Below are positions 41,050-49,698 of a stretch of DNA of 64,000 nucleotides, piece by piece. Position numbers and translations under genes: made by a program. Source of the stretch: Rhizocola hellebori. Lineage in GTDB: Bacteria; Actinomycetota; Actinomycetes; Mycobacteriales; Micromonosporaceae. The notes under the pieces are model-generated. The model worked only from the letters and a program-made list of their open reading frames with translations, was not told the DNA's origin and searched no databases. Every line of letters begins with the position of its first letter. The stretch's first letter is position 1. The stretch lies in assembly GCF_016862955.1 (NCBI RefSeq), contig NZ_BONY01000039.1:29778-93777 (forward strand), written 5' to 3'.

Positions 41050-42474
41050 CTACCAGGCGAACTGTTCGGTGTGCAGGTGCTCCGCGCGGACGCCGGCCGC
41101 CAGGGCGGCATCGCTGGCCGCCTCGGCCCACTGCTGCGGCCCGCAGAGGTAGACCTCGGATCGATCGATGTGCGGCGCGATCTGGCGCAGCGCGTCGGCC
41201 TCACCGAGCGACGCCATCGATCGCGGCAGCCATGACGACCCGTCGGCACGCGGGCCGAGCAGGTAGACGACCCGCACCCCCCGCTGCCGGGCCAGCCAGT
41301 CGAGCTCCGCGCCGAAGGCCACCTCGGCCTGGCTGCGCGCCCGGTACACCACAGTGGCCTCCCCTGGCCGATAGGGCAGCTCCCCCAGCAGCGCCAGCAG
41401 CGGGGTGACGCCTATCCCGCAGGCCAGCATCACCACCGGGCCGCCGGGATAGCCTTCGCCGGTCAGCTTCCCGTATGGTCCTTCGACTATTGCCTTGGTA
41501 CCGGGCTGGAGCGCGGCGATCCGGGCACTGCCGTCACCAAGATCCTTGACCGTGATCCGCAGCACCCCGGTGTGCGGGGTGGCCGACAGCGAGTAGGGGT
41601 GGGCACGCGACCAGCCCGGCCCGTCGAGGAACCGCCACTGGAAGAACTGCCCGGCCCGCACCTGAAGCTTGTCCAGCCGCCGCCCGCGCAGATAGACCGA
41701 GGTGAGCCCGGGGCCTTCCGGCACGACATGGCTGACGGTCAGCCGGTGCCGCCAGTTGCGCCACGCGGGAAGCCCCACGCGGTAGACCAGAACCGCACCG
41801 GCCGACACCGCATACAGCGTCCACCAATACGCCGTCGCCACCGGCGAGCTGAGGAAGTCGGCCCCGGTCCACAGCTGGTGCGGCAACGCCAGGCCCACTC
41901 CGAGGTAGGCGTAAAGGTGCAGCAGATGCCATGACTCGTAACGCAGCCGCCGCCTGGCCGCACGCAGGGAGGTCACCACCACCATGATCAAAAGAACCGT
42001 GCCCGCGGTGGCCAGCAGCATCCCCGGGTAGGAAACGATCATGTCCCACAGCTCCGCGAACACATTCGCGTGCACCGCGGCGGCGTAACCGACCGTGATC
42101 AACACGATGTGCGCGACCATCAGGTGGAAGGAGCTGAACCCGGTCCAGCGATGCCAGCGCGCCAGCCTGTCCTGCCCGAACGCCCGCTCGACCAGCGGCA
42201 CCCGTGCCATCAGCAGCACCTGCAGCAGGAGCAGATCCGACGCCAGCAGACCGGTCAGCCGGCCCACCGCCGACACCGCCTCAGACCCGCCACCGGCAAT
42301 CTGCTGCACGCCGCGGTTGGCCACCCACAGCGCGACCACGACCAGCAGGCTCAGCGCGGCCCCCGCCCCGGCGGCATCGGCCCACCAGCGCGGCGTCGCC
42401 TTGCGCGAGGCCCCCCACCGATGCGGGCCCGCCGAGGCGACATGACGCTCCTGGCGCTCGATCGTCGTGGTCAT
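41050..42474 (-). CDS. Ferric-reductase-like membrane oxidoreductase with FNR domain
   Basis: 474 aa from ATG 42474. Six hydrophobic helices in residues 35-260 with histidines in paired positions (WHRWTGFSSFHLMVAHIVL and YESWHLLHLYAYLGVGLALPH), as in haem-binding ferric reductase / NOX domains. The C-terminal half is a ferredoxin-NADP reductase module: HPYSLSATP (FAD), GPYGKL, GIGVTPLLALL (NADPH) and YLCGPQQW. Transfers electrons from cytoplasmic NAD(P)H through haem to outside acceptors, here presumably the flavinylated FMN-binding protein. Two 8-bp direct repeats precede it. Confidence 0.9.
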   Translation of the reverse strand: MTTTIERQERHVASAGPHRWGASRKATPRWWADAAGAGAALSLLVVVALWVANRGVQQIAGGGSEAVSAVGRLTGLLASDLLLLQVLLMARVPLVERAFGQDRLARWHRWTGFSSFHLMVAHIVLITVGYAAAVHANVFAELWDMIVSYPGMLLATAGTVLLIMVVVTSLRAARRRLRYESWHLLHLYAYLGVGLALPHQLWTGADFLSSPVATAYWWTLYAVSAGAVLVYRVGLPAWRNWRHRLTVSHVVPEGPGLTSVYLRGRRLDKLQVRAGQFFQWRFLDGPGWSRAHPYSLSATPHTGVLRITVKDLGDGSARIAALQPGTKAIVEGPYGKLTGEGYPGGPVVMLACGIGVTPLLALLGELPYRPGEATVVYRARSQAEVAFGAELDWLARQRGVRVVYLLGPRADGSSWLPRSMASLGEADALRQIAPHIDRSEVYLCGPQQWAEAASDAALAAGVRAEHLHTEQFAW

Positions 42475-42519
42475 GCCCCCAATAGTTGGCCGCGCTCGCG
42501 ACGCGTCCAAGGGATCCTC

Positions 42520-42538
42520 CCTATGAATCTCCTATGAA
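42520..42538 (-). promoter_or_regulatory. Direct repeat upstream of the ferric-reductase-like operon
   Basis: CCTATGAA occurs at 42520-42527 and 42531-42538, 11 bp apart, i.e. TTCATAGG repeated once per helical turn on the gene strand, 46-64 bp before the start. This spacing is typical of OmpR/PhoB-type response-regulator sites. Confidence 0.45.
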
Positions 42539-42585
42539 CCTCAACCCGCAGCGCAGCGCTCGCCTGACGTAGATCCTTGTACGTT

Positions 42586-43551
42586 CTAGTTGACCAGGGC
42601 TGGTGAATTTGCTTGTGGCACCAGGAGGTGGGGTTGCCCGGTGCTGCTGGCGGCGACTGTCCAGACATCGTTGACGCCGTCGTCGCGCTGCAGGGCGTAG
42701 GCGATGGTTTCCGAGTCGAGCCACAGCGGCTGATCGTCGACGCTGCGGGTCTCCGCGGTCGGGGTCACCGCCATGGTGGCCAGGTCGAGCACAGACAGCC
42801 GCCAGCCGTTGCGGGGGTGGCCGTCGACCGCGGCCTTGAAGGCTATCCGCCGGCCGTCGGCCGAGAGCGAGGGACACTCCACATTTCGGGCGATCGCCCG
42901 CACCTTTCGCGCGGCGAAGTCGCCCTCGACAAGGTAGCGCTGCCCGCCGGTGGACATGGTGGCATAGAAGCGGTTGTCGTCGGCCGCGAAGGTCACCCCC
43001 CAGAAGTTCTTGTCCGCCGCCGCATACGGTTTTCCGTCCACAGTGGACGCGAAGTCTTCCAGGGTTGGCACGAGGGTTCCGGTCTTGGTGTCCAGGATGC
43101 CTGCGCTGGTGGAGAAACCGGTGGTGGCGTAGGAGTGTCCGTCCACGAAGAGGGTCCACGCCACCATGCGGCCGCTTGCCGAGACCCGTAACCGGTTGGG
43201 GAATCCGGTCAGTGGGATCTCCCGTTGCAGCCGCAGCTGCCGGTCGAGGATCTGAATGTGGGTACCGCGGAAGGCGTCCACCGGCACGAGACAGGCCACG
43301 GTCCCGGCGGCGGCGTGCGCGCGATCGCACTGCAGCGGGGTTAGCGCGCGTGCGCCCTGCGGGTCGCTCAGGGACACCGTGGAAAGCACACCGTTGCTCA
43401 GCACCTGGAGGCCAGGCTCGACGCTATGCGCGGTGACGCTTTGCGCGCCCAGATCCCGAGCGGCCGGTGACTGGCGCGCGTGCACGACATAGCCGGCCAC
43501 CACGCCGGCCAGGAGCAGAGCGGCCAAAGCTGCCACGAGGTTACGATTCAT
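42586..43551 (-). CDS. Secreted TolB-like beta-propeller protein
   Basis: 321 aa. N-terminal signal anchor LVAALAALLLAGVVAGYVVHA. The rest is a six-bladed-type repeat pattern: PFNRLRVSASGRMVAWTLFVDG, YATMSTGGQRYLVEGDF, CPSLSADGRRIAFKAAVDG and QPLWLDSETIAYALQRDDGVNDVWTV, the usual TolB/WD40-like strands. Role is unknown; such proteins occur beside secreted hydrolases. Its start overlaps the MFS stop by 11 bp, so it is the last gene of the phosphoesterase-MFS operon. Confidence 0.85.
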   Translation of the reverse strand: MNRNLVAALAALLLAGVVAGYVVHARQSPAARDLGAQSVTAHSVEPGLQVLSNGVLSTVSLSDPQGARALTPLQCDRAHAAAGTVACLVPVDAFRGTHIQILDRQLRLQREIPLTGFPNRLRVSASGRMVAWTLFVDGHSYATTGFSTSAGILDTKTGTLVPTLEDFASTVDGKPYAAADKNFWGVTFAADDNRFYATMSTGGQRYLVEGDFAARKVRAIARNVECPSLSADGRRIAFKAAVDGHPRNGWRLSVLDLATMAVTPTAETRSVDDQPLWLDSETIAYALQRDDGVNDVWTVAASSTGQPHLLVPQANSPALVN

Positions 43552-44788
43552 TGCTGGCCTCCGGAATCGCGACGGGAAGTCGGGTAAGGATCCGGGTCAG
43601 GATGAGCGCCGCCAGCGTGGTCAGCGCGGCGGCGGCGAGGGCGAGGCGCTGGCTGCCGTAACTCCAGGCCAGTCCAAAAAGGATAGACGACACGAAGTAG
43701 GCCAGAGCTTGGCTCGACTGCACCAGGGCCAGGCCCGTCGCGCGCAAGGACTCCGGCAGCAGCGGACCAGCCAGCGCCATCAGCACCCCATCGGTGGCGG
43801 CATAGAAGAGACCCAGGCAGGCCAGCACCGCCACGACGATGGCAACTCCTCGCATCGGGCTAAGCAGCACCAGGTACACAGAAAGAAGAGAAAGAAGGCC
43901 GATCAGCAGAACCGGGCGGCGGCCGAGACGGTCGGCCAGCGACCCCATGGGATAGGCCAACACGAGATAGCCGAGACTCGTGCCTACCGCAAGCAATGGA
44001 AACCAGCCGAGATTGAGGCCCTCACGGCGTTGCAGCAGAAGATAGACGAAGCCATCGCCAATCGTCGACAGCCCAAAAAGGCAGGCGACCGCAAGTAACC
44101 GCCGAATGGGCGCACGCCGCAGCAAGCCAAGAGCGAGCCGCGGCGAAACCGGCCGGGAAGGCGAAAGCAAGCTCGCCCGATCGTCGCGCACGAAAAGCAC
44201 CAGCACGACCACGCCGAAGGCGGCGATACAAAAACTCGCCACGAACACCGCATCGTAGCGCTGGGCACCGGCGAGCATGAGAATGCCCAGCGCCACCAGC
44301 GGACCCGCGAAAGCACCGATGGTGTCCATGGTGCGATGCACGCCGAAGGCACGGCCCAGCCCGGTGGGCGGTGTGGAAAGGGTGATGAGGGCATCGCGTG
44401 GCGCGGTGCGAAGACCCTTGCCCGCCCGATCGGCGGTGATCGCGGCGGCGAGGGCCGGCACCGATGCTCCCGCCGCGAGCAACCCCAGTTTGGCCAGCGC
44501 CGACATCGCATAACCGGCACCGGCCACACTCTTGCGGCCCGAAATCCGGTCGGCGGCATAGCCTCCGGCAAGTCGCAACAGGACAGTCGCTCCGGAGTAG
44601 ACACCGTCAATCAGACCGTATGCGGCGGGGCTAAGGCTCAACCCGACGACAAGGTAAACGGGCAGGATCGCGGTGACCATCTCCGCCGAGACGTCGGTGA
44701 TCAGGCTGACCGTGCCGAGCGCGAACACGTTGGCCGCGACAGCCCCTTTGACGGACTGCCGCGGCCGATCGATGGTAGATAGATACAC
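43541..44788 (-). CDS. MFS transporter
   Basis: 415 aa from GTG 44788. Twelve hydrophobic helices; the motif A-like loop GGYAADRISGRKSV and DRAGKGLRTAPRDALI, then the second-half loop MGSLADRLGRRPVLL. This RxxxGxxGRxxR-type interior and the RTAPRDALI stretch are seen in MFS members related to multidrug or sugar exporters. Substrate unknown. Starts five bases after the phosphoesterase stop and overlaps the TolB-like gene, so translational coupling is likely. Confidence 0.88.
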   Translation of the reverse strand: MYLSTIDRPRQSVKGAVAANVFALGTVSLITDVSAEMVTAILPVYLVVGLSLSPAAYGLIDGVYSGATVLLRLAGGYAADRISGRKSVAGAGYAMSALAKLGLLAAGASVPALAAAITADRAGKGLRTAPRDALITLSTPPTGLGRAFGVHRTMDTIGAFAGPLVALGILMLAGAQRYDAVFVASFCIAAFGVVVLVLFVRDDRASLLSPSRPVSPRLALGLLRRAPIRRLLAVACLFGLSTIGDGFVYLLLQRREGLNLGWFPLLAVGTSLGYLVLAYPMGSLADRLGRRPVLLIGLLSLLSVYLVLLSPMRGVAIVVAVLACLGLFYAATDGVLMALAGPLLPESLRATGLALVQSSQALAYFVSSILFGLAWSYGSQRLALAAAALTTLAALILTRILTRLPVAIPEASNES

Positions 44789-44793
44789 GGTGG

Positions 44794-46203
44794 TCAGTGA
44801 CAGGAGCCGGAGCCGCTGTCGCTGTAAGTCTGGCCGGCGACGGGCACGAACTGCCAGTTGTATCCGTTGGCATGCAACGTGAACTTGAGCACGCCGGCGG
44901 TGCCGGTGTTGCGCGCCTCGCTGTTGGGCTGGATCGTGCCGAACGAATATGCGCCCGCTCCGCCCATCCCGGCCACGAAATGCCGGATGCCGCGGGCCGT
45001 GTCCAGGCCACCGCTCGGGTTCATCGGGGCGAACCGCTCGTACTGGTGGTTGTGCCCGGCGACGACCACGTCGGCGTTGAAGTCGTAAAGCGCTTGCACC
45101 AAGGGCCCGATCGCCGTGTTGGGGGCATGGTTGGAGCCGGAGGTGAACCGCGGCTTGTGCCAGTAGGCGAACGTGCACGGCTTGGAACTCGCGGCCAGAT
45201 CGGCGCGCAGCCACTGCTCCTGAGCCGAGCCCGCCGACGTGCTGACCTCCGAGTTGAGCGACACGACGTGCCAGTTGCCCAGATCGTAGGAGTAGTAGCC
45301 ACGGCCGGACGGCCCGGCGCTCGCGCCGAAGTAGCTGTAGTAACCGGTGGCGCCGCTGGTGTTGTAGTCGTGGTTGCCCGGCGCGGGACGGGTACGGGCT
45401 TTGTGCCTTCCCCACGTGGGCTCGTAGAAGCTGGCGAAATCTGAGGCGGTGCCGTTCGGGTACACGTTGTCGCCGACCGTGAAGACCGTGCCCGCGATGC
45501 CGTCGAGCAGCGCGGCCGTCCGGGTGTCGTTGGAGCCGGAGTCGGCGATGTCGCCCGCACCGACGAGCACCGGATCACCCGGGGCAGGCGACGAGGTCGG
45601 GGAGGCCGAGGGTGACGGAGCCGCCCCGGTCGTGACGATGAGCTGTGGCGCGGTCCCGCCGGTCTCACGCGAGTCGAAGTCCGCGCCGTCGCTGCTGGAC
45701 GAGGTCACGCCGATGCTGTAGGTGCCGTTACCCGTGATCAACGCGTCCACGTTGATCTGGTACCAGGTGTTGCGCGAGACAGCCCCGAGCGAACCCAGCG
45801 TCACGCCGTCGATGGCGGGCTGAACGTTCCAGGTGACGGCGGTCTCCGACCAGCTGGTGTTGGTCATGGCACGGTAGGTGCCGCCGTTGCTGCTCTGCGC
45901 CCCGCTCACGTCGTCGACGTGGATCCGCAAGGTGGCGGCGGTGACGGGCGAGGTCAGCCCGGAGACGGTGAACTTGAGGAACGTCCGCTTGACCTCTGAG
46001 TTGTCGACGCCCAGCTGGCCGGAGGTGCCGAAGTTGGTGCCGGTCGAGCTGTTGTCGACATAGGTGTCCGCGACAGGGGTGAACGTGACGGTGGCAGCCG
46101 AGGCGTTCGGCGCGTGGGTCAGGACAGCAACCGTGATCGCTACAGCGGTGAGGGTCACCGCTGCGCCGGATGCCAACACCGCCCTAGTCGTGCGAGTGGA
46201 CAT
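44794..46203 (-). CDS. Secreted metallophosphoesterase with DNRLRE domain
   Basis: 469 aa from ATG 46203. Signal peptide (VLASGAAVTLTAVAITVAVLTHAPNASA). Residues about 38-200 are a DNRLRE beta domain (TPVADTYVDNSSTGTNFG, KRTFLKFTVSGL), common in actinobacterial secreted enzymes. After a Pro/Ser linker comes a calcineurin-like phosphoesterase with metal motifs GAGDIAD, VFTVGDNVY, APGNHDY, VVVAGHNHQYERF. Probably releases phosphate from extracellular phosphomonoesters or diesters. First gene of the operon with the MFS and TolB-like genes. Confidence 0.9.
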   Translation of the reverse strand: MSTRTTRAVLASGAAVTLTAVAITVAVLTHAPNASAATVTFTPVADTYVDNSSTGTNFGTSGQLGVDNSEVKRTFLKFTVSGLTSPVTAATLRIHVDDVSGAQSSNGGTYRAMTNTSWSETAVTWNVQPAIDGVTLGSLGAVSRNTWYQINVDALITGNGTYSIGVTSSSSDGADFDSRETGGTAPQLIVTTGAAPSPSASPTSSPAPGDPVLVGAGDIADSGSNDTRTAALLDGIAGTVFTVGDNVYPNGTASDFASFYEPTWGRHKARTRPAPGNHDYNTSGATGYYSYFGASAGPSGRGYYSYDLGNWHVVSLNSEVSTSAGSAQEQWLRADLAASSKPCTFAYWHKPRFTSGSNHAPNTAIGPLVQALYDFNADVVVAGHNHQYERFAPMNPSGGLDTARGIRHFVAGMGGAGAYSFGTIQPNSEARNTGTAGVLKFTLHANGYNWQFVPVAGQTYSDSGSGSCH

Positions 46204-46241
46204 GCTTACCGAGCCCTTCGTGGGGGTCTTTAAAGGACAGG

Positions 46242-46259
46242 CTTGCGACGTTACGCAAG
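46242..46259. promoter_or_regulatory. Short palindrome upstream of the phosphoesterase
   Basis: CTTGCG-ACGTTA-CGCAAG, a 6-bp-arm inverted repeat 39 bp before the ATG. Further upstream (46304-46314, minus strand) GTTCACCCAGC resembles one PHO-box repeat unit. Both are weak alone. Confidence 0.3.
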
Positions 46260-46349
46260 TTGTCGGCACTGCGCATGTCGAGAACAGGGAAGGTGTGGTG
46301 GATGCTGGGTGAACGCTGGACAACGATGACTGACAATCCCTGCCCGGTG

Positions 46350-46383
46350 GCTGCCGCCCAGGCGTCGACCTGGGCGACAGCCG
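46350..46383 (-). terminator. Terminator of the GH43-GH5 operon
   Basis: GGCTGCCGCCCAGG / CCTGGGCGACAGCC, 14-bp stem with one mismatch and a 6-nt loop, nine bases beyond the GH5 stop. Confidence 0.75.
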
Positions 46384-46391
46384 GTGCGGGT

Positions 46392-47855
46392 TCAGACCTG
46401 CACGCGGTTCCACTGCTGGTTGGCACCGCTTCCGCAGGTGAATTGCTGGATGTCGACGCTGTCGCCGGTGCCGGAGCCCACCACGTCCAGGCACTTGGCG
46501 CTGTGACGCGCCCTGAGCTGGAAGCCGCTGCCGCTGGCCACCCATTGCCACTGCTGATTGGTGCCCGTCCCGCAGGTGTACTGGATGATGTTGCCACCGT
46601 TCGCGGTCGAGGCGCTGGCCACATCGAGGCATTTGCCACTGTTCTGGTTGACGATGCGGAAGTAGCCGCCGCCCGCGTCCTCGAAGGCCCACTTCTGGTT
46701 GCCACCGTTGTTCCAGGTGTACTGCTTCACCTCGGCGCTGTTGGCCGTGGACTGGCCGACCACGTCCATCACCTTGCCGCTGTTGACGTTGTTGAGCCGG
46801 TAGTAGGTCAGCGCCGGTGGTGGGGTGGGCGGCGTCGTGATGCTGACGTTCATGCCCCACGAGTACTGCAGCAGCTTCTTGCCCGACTGGTTGGTGATGC
46901 TCACGGTCAGGTTGGTGCCGCTGCCGCCCAGGCCGAACAGGCTGTAGGTGTCGTTGATGCGCACCCCCGGCCAGTACACGCTGCCCAGGCCGAGCTGACG
47001 GGCGCCCGCCGTGGTGCCGCGGATGAACGAGATGAACTGGTCGGTGCTCGGCACCTCGTAGTTCTTCCCGTTGGTCATCTCGGCGCCCCACTCGGTGATG
47101 ATCACCCGGTTGGCGTAGCTGCCGACGCTGGAGACCAGACCGTTGTAGAACTGCGCTTCGGTGGTGTAGTCGTTGTTGAAGAACTTGTAGGTGTGGCGCG
47201 AGATGTAGGTGCCGTCGAAGCGGCTGTCGCTGCCGATCGTGATCAGGCCGGTGTTGTACCCGGAACCACTGATGATGATCCGGTTCCTCGGCACGCTGGA
47301 GTAGGTGGAAATCCATTGCGCCGCAAGGTTCTTCCAGGCGTCCGCGGTGTAGCCGTAGGGCTCGTTGAACGGCTCGAAGTAGACATGGCTCGCCCCGCCG
47401 TAGGCGTTGACGATGGTCTGCCACAGCGACCAGTACTGCGAGTCGTTGTCCACCGTGCCGTCCCGGTCGGCCGATGATTCCCAGTAGCTCAGGATTATCT
47501 TGTAGCCGCGCTGCCCCGCGGCGTCGATGATCCCCCGGTAGGAGTTCCAGTAGGCGCCCGAGATGGTCGGGTAGTTCACCGGAATCCGCACGGTGTTGGT
47601 GTTGAGGTTGGTGGTGGCGCTGTTGAGCACGCTGGTGGCCTTGGCCACCGTGGTGGCATAGCTGTCCGATGTGGACAGTCCGCCGAGGACCAGCGTGTCG
47701 GCGACGAAGTTGTCCCGCTGGTCGGCCCAGTTGAAGCCGCGGAAGTCGTTGGTGGCGGCGACGGCTGGGCCGGTGCTGACCGCGATGGCCATCGCCGTGG
47801 CCGCAGCGGTCAGTACCAGTGCGCCGCCCAACGCGATGATGCGTTTAGATTTCAC
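46392..47855 (-). CDS. Secreted GH5-type glycoside hydrolase with ricin-type lectin domain
   Basis: 487 aa. Signal peptide ending in GPAVAA. Residues 37-345 form a GH5 barrel: FRGFNWADQRDNF, TVRIPVNYP, the acid/base Glu in YFEPFNEPYG and the nucleophile Glu in VIITEWGAE. After a Pro-rich linker, three ricin B-type repeats (each with a QW motif such as NQQWQW) make a CBM13 module. In Streptomyces avermitilis an endo-beta-1,6-galactanase of GH5 with CBM13 lies beside an exo-beta-1,3-galactanase of GH43, the same pairing as here, so an arabinogalactan side-chain galactanase is the best guess. Co-transcribed with the upstream GH43 gene (21-bp gap). Confidence 0.88.
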   Translation of the reverse strand: MKSKRIIALGGALVLTAAATAMAIAVSTGPAVAATNDFRGFNWADQRDNFVADTLVLGGLSTSDSYATTVAKATSVLNSATTNLNTNTVRIPVNYPTISGAYWNSYRGIIDAAGQRGYKIILSYWESSADRDGTVDNDSQYWSLWQTIVNAYGGASHVYFEPFNEPYGYTADAWKNLAAQWISTYSSVPRNRIIISGSGYNTGLITIGSDSRFDGTYISRHTYKFFNNDYTTEAQFYNGLVSSVGSYANRVIITEWGAEMTNGKNYEVPSTDQFISFIRGTTAGARQLGLGSVYWPGVRINDTYSLFGLGGSGTNLTVSITNQSGKKLLQYSWGMNVSITTPPTPPPALTYYRLNNVNSGKVMDVVGQSTANSAEVKQYTWNNGGNQKWAFEDAGGGYFRIVNQNSGKCLDVASASTANGGNIIQYTCGTGTNQQWQWVASGSGFQLRARHSAKCLDVVGSGTGDSVDIQQFTCGSGANQQWNRVQV

Positions 47856-47876
47856 TGTTTCCCCTGAAGTCGAAGG

Positions 47877-49343
47877 TCAGACCGCTGTGCGCGACCACTG
47901 CTGGTTGTTACCGCTGCCGCAGGTGAACTGCTGGATGTCCGCGCCATCGCCGGTGCCGGAGTTCACCACGTCGAGGCACTTGCCGCTGTGGCGCGCCCGC
48001 AGCTGGAAGTAGCTGCCGATGGCCACCCACTGCCACTGCTGGTTCTGGCCGCTGCCGCAGGTGTACTGGATGATGTTGGCGCCGTTGGCCGTCGAGCCGC
48101 TTGTCACATCGAGGCATTTGCCGCTGTTCTGGTTCACGATGCGCAGGTAGCCGCCGCCGGCGTCCTGGAACTCCCACCTCTGGTTGCCGCCACCGTTCCA
48201 TGCGTACTGCTTCACCTCGGCGTTGTTCGCGGTGGAGTTGCTCACTACGTCCATCACCCGGCCGCTGTTGCGGTTGGTCACGCGGTAGTAGGTGGGCGAG
48301 AGCCCGGTGATGGTGCCCGCCGCGACATCGATGGTGATCTGCGGGGACCAGTTCAGGCTCATGCTGGTGTTGCTGGGGAAGGTGATCGGCAGCCACACGT
48401 ACTGCGAGTCGTTCACCGGCCCGCCCCACGCGCCGGCCCAGCGGTCACCCAGGTAGAGATAGCTGGTGCCCGACGTGCCGGTGATCGGCAGCACGAAAGT
48501 CGGCTGGGAGCTGTAGGTGGTGGAGTTGCCCACGTTGGTCCAGCCCGACCATGGGCCGGAGATGCTGGTGGAGGTGGCGTACTGGGCCTGGTTCGGGTTC
48601 CATCCGGTGGCCGCCGAGGTCAGCATGAAGTAGGTGCTGCCCCGTTTGAACAGCGCCGGCGCCTCGCGGTGCGCGTCGTTCCAGAAGTTGCCGACCACAG
48701 CGGCGATGCCGAGGAAGTCCGGCGTGAGACGGTAGATCATCAGATCGAAGTTCTCGTCCGCGGCGGAAATCATGTAGCCGGTGCCGTTGTCGTTGTAGAT
48801 CGTGATGTCGCGCGACATGAACGATCCCTGCGGCCGGAAGCTGCCCTGGTACGTGTAGGTGCCGTCGATCGTGCTGGAGACGGCGACCGCCGCTCGGGCC
48901 TCGCTGTAGTTGGTGCCGTTCTCCTTGTGCATCCACATCACGTACTTGCCGGTGCTGGCGTTGAACATGACCTTAGGGCGTTCGATGTTGGCCGATGCCA
49001 GCTCCGCGGCTGAGCTTTGGGTCAGCACGTTGTTGCGGAACTCCCAGTTCTTCAGGTCGGTGGACCGGTAGACGGAGACCGCGAGGAAGCGGTTGTCGGC
49101 GGTGCGGTTCTCGCCGAACCAGTAGTAGAAGTTGCCGTCTTTGAGGACGCCGCCACCGTGCGCGTGCACGATGCTGCCGTTGGTGGCGGTGAATTGGGTG
49201 CCGTTGGTGATGGTCACCGGCACGGCCCGGGCAGGCTCGGCGACGGCGACCACGCCGAGCGCGGCCAGGGTGGACGCCAGCAGGGCGGCGGCTGTCCGGA
49301 CAGTGCGGGATCGGCGGTCTCGGGAGCGGGTCGAGTGGTGCAC
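47877..49343 (-). CDS. Secreted GH43-type exo-beta-1,3-galactanase-like enzyme with ricin-type lectin domain
   Basis: 488 aa from GTG 49343 (GGAAGGG upstream). Signal peptide with an Arg-rich start ending near AEPARA. The five-bladed propeller shows HAHGGGVLKDGNFYYWFGENR, ANIERPKVMFNASTGKYVMWMH (likely general acid Glu), MSRDITIYNDNGTGYMISAA and REAPALFKRGSTYFMLTSAATGW. This is the subgroup of GH43 exo-beta-1,3-galactanases, which lack the usual catalytic-base Asp. A C-terminal CBM13 trefoil with three QW repeats is nearly identical to that of the GH5 neighbour. First gene of the minus-strand operon, preceded by the operator at 49453-49468. Confidence 0.87.
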   Translation of the reverse strand: MHHSTRSRDRRSRTVRTAAALLASTLAALGVVAVAEPARAVPVTITNGTQFTATNGSIVHAHGGGVLKDGNFYYWFGENRTADNRFLAVSVYRSTDLKNWEFRNNVLTQSSAAELASANIERPKVMFNASTGKYVMWMHKENGTNYSEARAAVAVSSTIDGTYTYQGSFRPQGSFMSRDITIYNDNGTGYMISAADENFDLMIYRLTPDFLGIAAVVGNFWNDAHREAPALFKRGSTYFMLTSAATGWNPNQAQYATSTSISGPWSGWTNVGNSTTYSSQPTFVLPITGTSGTSYLYLGDRWAGAWGGPVNDSQYVWLPITFPSNTSMSLNWSPQITIDVAAGTITGLSPTYYRVTNRNSGRVMDVVSNSTANNAEVKQYAWNGGGNQRWEFQDAGGGYLRIVNQNSGKCLDVTSGSTANGANIIQYTCGSGQNQQWQWVAIGSYFQLRARHSGKCLDVVNSGTGDGADIQQFTCGSGNNQQWSRTAV

Positions 49344-49380
49344 TCTGCTTCACCCTTCCTTGGGGAGACTTAGATGCTGA

Positions 49381-49394
49381 ATCGTTTCAACGAT
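49381..49394. promoter_or_regulatory. Palindrome ATCGTTTCAACGAT upstream of the GH43 gene
   Basis: Six-bp-arm inverted repeat with a two-base centre, 38 bp upstream of the GTG. It resembles LacI/GntR-family operators but differs from the three TTTACG operators, so a second regulator may act here. Confidence 0.4.
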
Positions 49395-49452
49395 GATGTG
49401 CGCGGACCCACCTCCTTTCGCGCCATGTCCCAACATTCGTTACATGGCGGCA

Positions 49453-49468
49453 ATGTTTACGCAAACAT
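49453..49468. promoter_or_regulatory. LacI operator O3 upstream of the GH43-GH5 operon
   Basis: ATGTTTACGCAAACAT, differing at one position from the perfect palindrome at 50890-50905. It lies 110 bp upstream of the GH43 start. Shared sequence implies control by the adjacent LacI-family protein. Confidence 0.75.
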
Positions 49469-49542
49469 CAGTGTGGACAGATGGTGTCACCGCGGTCAAG
49501 CCCCGTCAAGGGCGCGTTGCCCGGTCCATCCGATGTGGACGT

Positions 49543-49698
49543 GCCGTCTACCGGCGCGCCGCACGGCGGCGCTGGGTGGCGGCGCGGTCACGCGACGAGG
49601 CGCGCGGTGTGGCACCGCGGTGGTGCGGTGCTGTTTACCTGCGCGCCGCGCGGCGACGCGGTGGTGCGGTGCTGTTTACCTGCGGGCCGCGCGGCGGC
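49543..49698. repeat. 41-bp tandem repeat at the 3' end of the lacI-type gene
   Basis: Units 49617-49657 and 49658-49698 are 41 bp each and differ at two positions. A shorter diverged copy is at 49543-49570 (about 22 of 28 bases). Unit two contains the last codons and the TAA stop (49676-49678) of the regulator, so the others are copies of its tail lying beyond the stop. The rest of 49344-49675 has no gene. Confidence 0.75.

Noticed and set aside
44794..47424. Phosphoesterase read as an 876-aa protein extending into the GH5 gene
   Set aside because: The extra N-terminal part is an out-of-frame copy of GH5 coding sequence; the signal peptide at 46203 sets the true start.
49617..49698. CRISPR or IS-end interpretation of the 41-bp repeats
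   Set aside because: Units are directly abutting with no spacers, and unit two is the 3' end of a coding gene.
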